Assembly: GCA_021613535.1 (NCBI GenBank)
Contig: CP075496.1
Span: 7,378,001 to 7,442,000 of the forward strand
Source: Adineta vaga
Lineage: Eukaryota; Rotifera
DNA length: 64,000 bases
Direction: 5' to 3'
Under the pieces are notes generated by a model. That model was not told the DNA's origin, did not search any database, and was given only the letters and a program-made list of their open reading frames with translations. Of this stretch, positions 55,119-64,000 are shown in pieces (the stretch's first letter is position 1; every line of letters begins with the position of its first letter). The translations under genes and the position numbers were made by a program.

Positions 55119-56783
55119 ATGGCTGCTGATGCTTTATTCGCTCAAGCTGATGTTAATCACGATCAACGACTTGATATCAATGAATTTCGAAATCTTGCTG
55201 GTGCTGGCGGTGTTGGTGGCGGTTATGGTTCATCCTCGTATCAATCATCATCTTACGGATCATCCGCAACGGATGGTGCCAGTGGCGCTTTCGGTGGTGA
55301 TCTAGCTTATGGTGCAGCTGGAGCTTCACTTGGTGGTGCTGGTTATGGTTCATCATCGTATGAATCCTCATCGTATAATTCATCAGTTGGTAATGCAGGT
55401 GGTGAATATGGAGCCGTTGGTGGTGCTTATGGAGCTACCGGTGGTGCTTATGGAGGAGCAGCAGGATCTGATTATTCATCATCATCACAAACAACATCTG
55501 TTCAACGTTATGAGACTGATGCTCAAGGTCTCTTCAAAGATCCCAATCCACAAATTATTCGTCGTCCTGCACCAGGTGGTGTTCAAACTTATACACAAAA
55601 TATTCGAGTTCGATTTCTTCAACCACCACCTATTCCACCACCAGGCGTATGTTTATTTTCTGACTGCGAATAATCTCCTATTCCTTTCTCTTGTATATTA
55701 TAGCCACTCATCATCAAAGAAGTACGACCACCTCAACCACCACCTCAACCACCTCTCCGTATCCGCCAACAAGCTCCTTCCCTTCCTCAACCACCCCCGC
55801 TTGTTTTACGTGAACGACCACCAGTTCCACCCTCATCAGTTGCCTCCCAAACCGGTAAAAACTCACGATAATATCTTATGCATTCTATTCTTTTTTTTTT
55901 TTTTAAACTGAAATGTTTCTTTCAGTTGTTCGACGATTGGCTGCTCTTCCTGTTCCACCTCGTTCGGTCATCATTGAACGTTTACCAGCACAACCAGCTC
56001 GACCACGTTAGTTTTTAACATTTCTTTTTTTCCTATACATGCATCTAATGTAATATCTATTTCCAGGCGACATCATCATTGAACGTTGGGTTCCATATGG
56101 AGCACAAGCTAAACGAAAAACCATCGTTCAACGTGCAGCAGCAGCTCAACAATATGCTCGACCACGTAATGTTGTCATTCAATATGAACCAGTACAAGTA
56201 CGTGTTGTTCGACAATTTCAACGTCTTGGTGTTACTCAAGAAAATCCATCCGCATACGTACAACGTTATGGTGCATCACTTTTAGATGCTCAAACTTTGG
56301 TACAACAAGCACGTGCTGCTGGTGTTGTTGAAGATATTGTAAGTTATATCATTTTCTAAATTCAATAAAAATTTATCGAATTCATTATCTTTATAGACAG
56401 CACCTGCTGTTGGAGGTGCAATAGCCGGTGGTTTTTCTGCCAGTGCTGGTAGTTTTGATAGTGGACTTGTTGGTAGTGGATCATCTTATGAATCATCATC
56501 ATATTCAGCAACTAATTCTGGTGCTGGTTATGATGCTGGCTTTAATGGTGGATCATCGTTTGAATCATCATCATATTCAGCAACCGGTGATGCATCAGGA
56601 TTTGGTGCTGGTGTCGTAGCTGATGGTGGGTTTGGTGGTGCTAGTTCATATGAAGCCTCATCATCATACAGTTCATCAACTGGTGGTGCTTTTGGTGGCT
56701 CAAGTGACGCTGCATTTGCTTCTGCTGATACAAATCAAGATGGTGTTTTATCACGTGGTGAATTTCATAATGCTGGATATTAA
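55119..56783 (+). CDS. EF-hand / Gly-Ser / Pro-rich structural protein, copy 1
   Basis: Begins with an EF-hand (FAQADVNHDQRLDINEFRNL) and ends with another (DTNQDGVLSRGEFHNAGY). Between them lie a Gly/Ser/Tyr-rich arm with repeated YGSSSYESSSY-type units, then DPNPQIIRRPAPGG and IRVRFLQPPPIPPPG, Pro-rich linkers (PPQPPPQPPLRIR, ERPPVPPSS), and a conserved core over three exons: RSVIIERLPAQP, DIIIERWVPYGAQAKRKTIV, PRNVVIQYEPVQVRVVRQFQ, RLGVTQENPSAYVQRYGASL and TLVQQARAAGVVEDI. A second Gly/Ser arm follows. No signal peptide. The composition suggests a cytoskeletal or lamina-forming protein with Ca-binding ends; I do not know the family. Tail-to-tail with its paralogue. Confidence 0.8.
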
Positions 56784-57503
56784 AGTATAACATTTCTTTA
56801 ATTATTTTCTATTTTATTTTCTATTTTTTATAATTTTGTTTAGATCAACACAACTGATATCAAAAAAATGAATGGAATGTATTAATCTTCCGCATAAACA
56901 ACAAACTTTCATTCATATTAGATAGTTATTTTTCTTTTAATTTTCTCTACTTTTCAAATTAGTCTTGAAAATTTTTTCTCGTTTATATATTAATCTTTTC
57001 TAAACAAATTTTTAATTACATCTAGGTAAAATTTAAAATAAAAAATAGGGTGACATATGTGTGATGGTGAATTAATATTGGTCAATATTGTTGTAAACAT
57101 CATAAAATTAAAATTTTAATTAGCTTGCTGTTTTATTTATTGAAATAGAATAAAAGCGAGACAGAAACTGAATAATGACAACTGAATAAGTATTAGTCTA
57201 TCTATATATCAAAGTAATAGAAAGGAAAATGAATGAATAAATAATGAAGAGAAAAAATATAATCAATCAGAATGACAAAAAGAAGCAGAACGAATGCGTA
57301 TCATATTAAAGAAATGGTGGAAAAAAACGAAAAGAGAAGGAGGTATTCTTGTCCTTGTCCGTATCACAAGAATTTATACGAATCAATAGCTTCTTTTTTC
57401 GTTTTGACGATTTGTGAAAAGCAATTCAACTTGATCAGATATTTTAGGTGCTAAAATGAATATATGAATCGTAGAGGAAAAAAATGTTTTTTTTTCTTGA
57501 TAT
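56784..57503. other. Spacer at the centre of the inverted gene pair
   Basis: 720 nt between two convergent paralogues. AT-rich; I see no long inverted repeat extending from the genes into the spacer by eye. Confidence 0.5.
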
Positions 57504-59608
57504 TTACCGATTTTGAAACTGTGAACTGAGAAATTGACGAAATTCATTGGGATCAAGTGTACCATCTTTATTCAAATCTGCTTCATTAAAGGCAATAGTT
57601 GCTGGATCATTATCATCCAAACTAACACCACCAGTTGTTGCATTATAACTTTCATACCCAGATGCACTAGCACCAACAAAATCTGCTCCCGGTGATGCCA
57701 TGCGAGCACCTTGTGAGGCAAACGAAGCTCTTTCATATGATGTTGCTCCGTAACCGTTTCCACCAATTGTACTACCTTGTGTTGGATCAAAAGCTGAGAA
57801 GCTAGCATTTCTATGTTGACTACCACTACGACTACGATTCAATGAGTGAGCAGGTGATGCTGCTGTACCAATATCACCGGTTGCTGAAAAATCAGCACCA
57901 CCAGTTGCATAATCCACACCTTCACCTGTATATTCAGCAGCACTAGCTGAAAAATCAATACTACCGTTTGAATGATCAATACCTCCGTTTAGATCAATAC
58001 CTCCGCTTGTGAGATCGGCAGTGCCACTGGCAAGATCAATACCACTAGTTGCTCCAACAGCAGAACTTGCACTGTTAAATTCACCATTGAGTGATGTTGA
58101 ACTTCCTGTAGGACTAGGACCAGTTTTTGGTGGCGACTGAAGATTATTGAAAGAAAGAAAGAAACAGATATATGAATACATAGGTATGATAATACGTTCT
58201 AGAATTGTTACTTACAATATCTTCAACAACACCAGCAGCACGTGCTTGTTGTACTAGAGTTTGAGCTTCTAAAAGTGATGCACCATAACGTTGTACGTAT
58301 GCAGATGGATTTTCTTGAGTAACACCAAGACGTTGAAATTGTCGAACAACACGTACTTGTACTGGTTCATATTGAATGATGATATTACGTGGTTTTGGAT
58401 AGTCTTTAGGTGCTTCCGCTCGTTGAACGATAGTTTTTCGTTTGGCTGACGATGTGTATGGAACCCATCGTTCGATGATAATATCACCTAATTGCAATTA
58501 TTCACCTTATCGTTGTAATATGCGAAACAAAATAAAATGAAATAACTTACGTGGTTTCGGTGGCAATGCTGGTAGGCGTTCGATAATTACTGATCGAGGT
58601 GGAACAGGAATAGCAGGTAAACGACGAACAACTAACGAGAAAATTTCGTAAAAAATATAGTTCAAATAAGTGTTTTCTCGGTTTTACCAGTTTGAGAACC
58701 CATATTCGTTGGTGGCGCTGGTGGTTTTTCACGTAAAATAAGTGGAGGTGGTTGAGGAGGAGCTGGTGCTTGTTGACGCACACGAAGAGGTGGTGGTGGT
58801 GGTGGTTGAGGTGGTCGTACTTCTTTGATAATAAGTGGCTAAAAATTGTGAAATATAAACAAAACGTAGTGTTTGATTCAAAAGAATTTTTACGCCAGGT
58901 GGTGCAATAGGTGGTGGTTGAAGAAATCGAATTTTCACATTTTGTGTATATGTTACAGGTCCACCTTGGGCTGGTCGTCGAATAATTTGTGGATTAGGAT
59001 CTTGATAGAGATTTTGTCCATTAGCACCATTGACCTGTAGTTGATTTTGTGAGCCAGTTGTTTCGAATGTTGATGCAGAAGCACCCGTTGCTTCACCGTT
59101 GAAACCTACAGCAGATGCTGAGCTTGTTTCAATACCGCCGGCTGCATAGCTAGTCGCTGAACTAAGATCAAACCCACCAACACCTGTTGATGTGTTGGCA
59201 TCAAAGCCATTCACATCAATACCAGATGTTGGTGTGAAAGATGATCGTTCATACGAACTATAGCTTCCCTCGCAACCGACATTACCTGCTTCATTCAAAC
59301 CAGTTCCTCCTAATGCGCCGTTGCTACCGAAACTTCCACTGGCAGCATTTACTTCACCATAGCCGGCATGTGCAGACGATTCATATGAACTTGAAGAATA
59401 TTGATTCACTCCAGTCGTACTTCCTGAAAAATTATTTGCTGATCCTGCTCCCAAACTTTGTGCAATAAGATTACGAAATTCATTGAAATCAAGTCGTTGA
59501 TCTTTATTAAGATCTGTTTAAGAAAGAAAAAGAAAATCATATAAGACATACTTAAATAAGAGAAAACAATTCATCAGTACCAGCTTGGTTAAACACGGCG
59601 TCAACCAT
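57504..59608 (-). CDS. EF-hand / Gly-Ser / Pro-rich structural protein, copy 2
   Basis: Paralogue of the 55119-56783 gene on the opposite strand. The start ATG at 59608 gives MVDAVFNQA, joined to DLNKDQRLDFNEFRNLIAQS (EF-hand) after a 70-nt intron. A Gly/Ser/Thr arm follows, then DPNPQIIRRPAQGG, VKIRFLQPPPIAPPG, Pro-rich linkers (PPQPPPPPPLRVRQQ, EKPPAPPTN), and the core RSVIIERLPALP, DIIIERWVPYTSSAKRKTIV, PRNIIIQYEPVQVRVVRQFQ, RLGVTQENPSAYVQRYGASL, TLVQQARAAGVVEDI. The second arm has repeats of the type GGIDLNGGIDHSNGSIDFS. It ends with a good EF-hand (FNEADLNKDGTLDPNEFRQF). Exon layout mirrors copy 1. Confidence 0.8.
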
Positions 59609-60255
59609 AATTATACGAATATGCCACCAAGAGTACTAGTCAACAAGAAACGTATATGTAACACTTGTTTGCTTGTCATTTTAAATACTATCATTAAAAT
59701 CAATGAAGCAAACCGCATACTACAAGGTCATTTTTTGGCCACATTTGCCGTTTCACATACAAAGCTATTTTGATGGCAACTTTCTTGCATTCATATTTTC
59801 ACTTCCTCTCGTTCTTCATACACTCTCCTTTTACCGCAACTATCATTTCTACGAACAAAAAAAAGTTAATTACTTGTCAATATCTCTTTTTCTCCTGTGT
59901 CGATGATAATCATCAACTACTTTCAACACTGTGAAACCATCATTAACAGATAGGTAAGTAATTATGAAGTAAATTGTAAAACGTCTTCCTTCCGATTAGT
60001 TACAGACGTGCAACAACGATAAATATATATATATACATATACATGTAGTGTGAGACGTCGATTTATCAGGGTTTTTATGCTTATTAGACTCTGTTTATTT
60101 TGATGGTTGCCATTTTATACGTACGGTATTCTAATGTAAAATTAGTTAATTATCATACCGATGTACAACAAATAACAAGTCGAAAAATGCGCCTATTTAA
60201 AAATATTCAACTAGTAAATGAATCGAATTCATTTGGATTTTTTCAATTAATTATC
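59609..60255. other. Divergent spacer before the 14-3-3 gene
   Basis: About 650 nt. In-frame ATGs upstream of 60256 (from 60100) extend the 14-3-3 frame with non-homologous sequence and are taken as untranslated or alternative. Confidence 0.4.
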
Positions 60256-61394
60256 ATGTCGTATCAAATAGAAGATCGGCAACATATTCTACGTACACAA
60301 CCGCAATCATTGATTGTGAATCATACAGATGGAAATGGAGTAGGAATAAATATGAAAACGACGACATTGACAGTCGAAGATTTTATTTATCGTGCACGTT
60401 TAGCAGAAAAAGCTTTACGATATGAAGATATGCTAATTCAAATGAGACATGTACTCGATTTAAAAAAGAAATTAACTCCCGATGAAAGAAATCTACTTGT
60501 TGTTGCTTATAAAAATGCGGTGACAACACGACGAACAGGTGTGTGTGTGTGTGTTTGTTTGTGTGTATGTGTGTGTATGTTCGATACTATCGGTAGATGA
60601 TATCTTGTTCTTGTTTTCGTCTTGATAGCAATTCGTCATCTGTCAACTTATTGTAAAAAACTTGATGAAGTCAAATTAATACAGGTGATAATTGAGAAAA
60701 ATATATTAGATATTGAAGAAAAAATGTGATTTATATTAGATTTGTGAACAATATCGAGACGAAATTGCTAATGAATTATGGAATCTATGTCAAGAATTAT
60801 TAAGTAAAAACAAAAAAAGAAAAAGAGACGATTGAATTGAAATTCATTTTTTTTTCTCAATAATTTAATTGATTCTTTTCTTTTATGATCGAAGCAATTG
60901 TTAAAGACGTTCTAACACCAAATGCACGAAATGATGCAGAACAAATCGCTTTTTATGAACGTATGAAAGGTGATTTTATTCGATATGAAATTGAAATAGC
61001 TTCAACAAATCTCCGTGAATCATTACAAAATGAAGCCAATGTTTGTTATTTAAATGCAAAAGAATTAGCAGAAAATCATCTACCTGCATATCATCCTGTT
61101 CGTGTGGGTATTATGCTTAATTATTCGGTTTTTTGTTTCAATTCAAAATCGAAAGCTGATAATGCTTTAAAAATAGCTAAACAAGCGTATGAAGTAAAAT
61201 CAATTTGATTTACAAAAACAACATAAAAAAATAAAACATACAATACATTTTTGTTTTTTCAGGAAGCATTAGCTGATTATGATCAATTACATAATGAAGA
61301 AATGCGTCGTGATGCACATGCATTGATGAAATCACTTCAAAATAATATGAAACATTTTGCCAAAGGTCCGGGTAGTGATGTTGAAGAAATCTAA
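60256..61394 (+). CDS. Divergent 14-3-3 protein
   Basis: Dimeric phosphoserine/threonine-binding adaptor. Exons: 60256-60538, short ones at about 60630-60684 and 60740-60802, 60895-61194 and 61262-61394. The usual signatures are present but drifted: ARLAEKALRYEDMLIQMRHV (helices 1-2), TPDERNLLVVAYKNAVTTRR with the pocket Lys and Arg, MKGDFIRYEIEIA with the Arg-Tyr pair of the phosphate pocket, and HPVRVGIMLNYSVFCFNSKS. The last helix reads SLQNNMKHFAKG where most members have LRDNLTLWTSD, and the N-terminus carries about 45 extra residues. The phosphate pocket seems intact, so binding is expected. The first intron opens with a (GT)n tract, so the exact donor is ambiguous by two bases. Probably a lineage-specific isoform. 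Confidence 0.85.
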
Positions 61395-64000
61395 TGTTTG
61401 ATTGAAAATTCGATTAGATCATAACGAGATTTTTTTACATCTACATATCATTCATCTTGTTAGACATTCGATCTAATCTTTCAGTGTTTTACTTCGATTC
61501 TGTTTCTCTCTCTTTCTCACTTTTTTTCGTACAAAAATAAGTAATTTGAACTCGATAATGAACAAACGATTGAGTAAGAATGTTATAAAAATAGAGAAGT
61601 GTTTTAACGGCCTTCAATAACATGTTGTTAGGTAGACGTAATGCAAATTTTGAGGACTTCTTTTTCTATGATGTCGATTCAATGATTTAAAAGCAGTTCT
61701 AGACACCTGTGTTGCCTTTTATTAATATTTTTTTCTCATTCAGCTACTTTATATGAGAATATTGCTTTTATGGATATATCAAGCGTACATTTCTATATAA
61801 AAGAAGAAAAAAATTGTCAATGTGTTCTTTTAATTCAGTCGAGAAACTGGTTAGTGACGATAATTTCTACTAAAATTAAATCAAGATAAAAAAAAGTTCG
61901 AAAGTACCTTTACGTAATATTAGATAGGAGAAGAAATTCAATATCGTTGATTTTCTTTTCTATTTCTCATCAAAATAAACGACATCAATCAAAGATTTAC
62001 TTTGGTAAGTAATTTCAAGAAATACCATTGTAATTATCTCAGTATGACATACTATACGTAATCTATATATGAATACAAGCATGTCGACTTAGTTTTCAGT
62101 CGGAAACCAAATAAGAAACGTTCAGGTTAGAGATAAGGTGTGCTTCAATGTTCACAATGTTGAAGGTCAAGAAGACTAGATCTTGACTATCACTTGAACA
62201 GAATAGAAAAAGAATATAGCTAAGTACTATTCGTAGAATGATGAGAAACCAAGCAAAATGCTAATGCAATCAGAGTACAAATGAATACGTGTGAGAAAAA
62301 AAGAATTCCTTCTCTTTTTCTCAAGATACCTGTTCAATGCTCGATTACACGCAATGATGATGAGACGAAGAAGACATTGAAAAAGTGTATGAAGTATTCA
62401 ATACAAAGGTTAACCTTTCAAATACTTGTTCATTCTACTAAATTATTTCTTAGAAATATGTCTCTCTCTCTCTCTCCATCTCTCTCTTTGCTATAATTTA
62501 TCCTTCGATCTCCTATTAGTTTCATTAGAGTTAAGTATGGACTGATTTTTCTTCTCTGTCTAGCTTGTGTCATACTAATGGTAGATTTCATCTAATGCAT
62601 GTTTAGTTTCAAATCAGAAGGTCGAAATAAGAAACTATTATAGTATTAATCATAACAATATGATCGATTTTTGCTTGTTGTCGATTCTATTCGTGTTAAT
62701 TGACTTATTAGTATTCTACATTTATCGAGCACTAAAGACAGACGTATATGTTTATTTTTCGCATGTCATTTGTCTTCATTAACAAGCACGCGATTGTACT
62801 AACGACATGTTTGTTCACTATACCGGTTCATACAATCAATGAACATCGATTAAAAATCAACAATGAATAGGTACTTGTTAATAAAATGTTTTTTGTTCTA
62901 TTAGTGAGTAGTAGACATGCTTCACATTTAAACAATTGGTGTCTTAATTTTAATTACTCATATACATATGCATGCATGTGCAATGAAAGATATATCTATA
63001 AAAAAAAGACGGAAGCATGTGTATACGCCTTCTTTCAGCTCTAACTTTCCGGTTGCTTGATTGAACAATTACAGTCAACAGAGTTAACCGATGAAAAAGA
63101 ATCAAGTGGCTTCGTTTTTCTTCTTCTTCTTCTTCTTCTTCTTGGACTTTCTCTTTTTTCTTTCTCTTGTCTTTACTGATAGTCAACGACGAAGATCTTT
63201 CTTTCTTCGTCTTCTTCTTCTTCTTTTTGTTGAAGAAATAAAGTCAAAAAGTGGCTACTCGAATTTTAATAGAATTGATAAGTATCACTAAGTTATGTAT
63301 GGATAGCGTTCAAATTGAATTTGTACTCATTGAGCAGAAAAACTGCCAAGATGAAAATCCGATCAGTTCTGAGGTAAATTGATTATCTTTTTTTTCCTCT
63401 GTCTATTTCTCATTCTTTTTTTCTGTTCTGATTGTCGATCACCTGTCTGAAGATGACCTCGTTTGTATTATTACGTACTTCTTCTTTATCTTTTTTTCTC
63501 TTTTATTCTATTTCTATAATCGATGACTACTACTAGTTCCAATAAACGTAAAAAGCAAGTTTCACTCGTTCAGATCATCGGCAATTGTCTCATGATGATT
63601 TATTCCCTGAGGAGGGTGAGAAAATGAAAGAAAGAACAAAAAGAAGAAGAAGAAGAAGAGAAACACCAAAACGGACATAAGAAAAAGAAAATTTATTTAG
63701 TACGCCGAAAATCTCTTGAGCGTTCTTTCCTCTTATTGATCAAACTCTTTGTTCTACATCATCTTTCTTCAATCGATTGGCTTGCTATCCATTGTAATTG
63801 TTTTTTTTTCGGAGGTAAGTGATATAGGTCTCGACAATCATTTCAACAGAGACAGAATCAGATAGACAGACATGAGGAAAAAGAAAATAACACTAGATAT
63901 ACATATATTTATACATATATCTGTATCTATGTGTCCCGAGGTAATCGATGCATACTGTGTTGACCTTGTTACAGTATCTCGTGTTTCATTTGTAAGAATC
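61395..64000. other. Terminal 2.6 kb without a supported gene
   Basis: AT-rich with (TC)n near 62461-62489, (TTC)n at 63120-63143 and (GAA)n at 63643-63660. Some good donor sites (for example after 63374 and 63813) hint at untranslated first exons of a plus-strand gene beyond the window, but no coding sequence can be shown. Confidence 0.45.
63120..63143. repeat. (TTC)n trinucleotide repeat
   Basis: Eight uninterrupted TTC units; the flanking open frames are products of the repeat. Confidence 0.9.

Overview
This is a nuclear window from a compact, AT-rich animal genome. Genes are intron-rich, many introns are only 45-70 nt with GT..AG ends, and same-strand genes often lie 60-400 nt apart. The gene set (ROCK kinase, Homer, neuropeptide F, Maelstrom, ODAD4, a rhodopsin-family GPCR) is metazoan. 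Composition, tiny introns, an animal thaumatin-like gene and an inverted gene pair fit a bdelloid rotifer (Rotaria/Adineta type) best. That placement is inference; nothing here proves it. I see no gene cut by the window edges, no intact transposon, no rRNA or tRNA gene and no CRISPR array.

Layout. On the minus strand lie ROCK (2079-8939) and the outer-dynein-arm docking protein ODAD4/TTC25 (9988-11856). A hairpin with a miR-34-type seed sits 148 nt upstream of ODAD4 on the same strand (12004-12080). A two-Ig secreted protein (13867-14942), a partial tail-anchored gene (17569-17866) and a GPCR (18410-20154) follow on plus. A thaumatin-like protein with an extra Cys-rich module is on minus (21371-22734). 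A tight plus-strand run follows: Maelstrom, COX5A, ELMOD, a WD40 protein and DCUN1D (24421-33598). Next are a neuropeptide F precursor (minus, 34375-34823), a mitochondrial-type malic enzyme (plus, 35849-39079) and Homer (minus, 39810-41303). A second tight plus-strand run holds SF3B4, a degenerate PRORP paralogue and PRORP (42106-48439). An intronless N-glycosylated surface protein (49666-50472), a syntaxin-like SNARE and a TAF10-like factor (both minus) come next. Two paralogous EF-hand/Gly-Ser/Pro-rich structural proteins stand tail to tail (55119-56783 plus, 57504-59608 minus), followed by a divergent 14-3-3 protein (60256-61394). The last 2.6 kb looks non-coding.

The most notable points are these. 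(1) A miR-34-like hairpin lies next to a motile-cilium gene. (2) The neuropeptide F precursor has a C-terminal peptide containing a canonical EF-hand loop. (3) A tandem PRORP duplication shares exon boundaries, and the upstream copy lacks the conserved Asp-Asp of the nuclease. (4) The plus-strand runs show operon-like spacing, with AATAAA followed within 31-69 nt by a splice acceptor at the next gene, suggesting spliced-leader trans-splicing. (5) A one-base frame break sits inside Maelstrom. (6) An inverted EF-hand gene pair has a central block conserved far better than its flanks.
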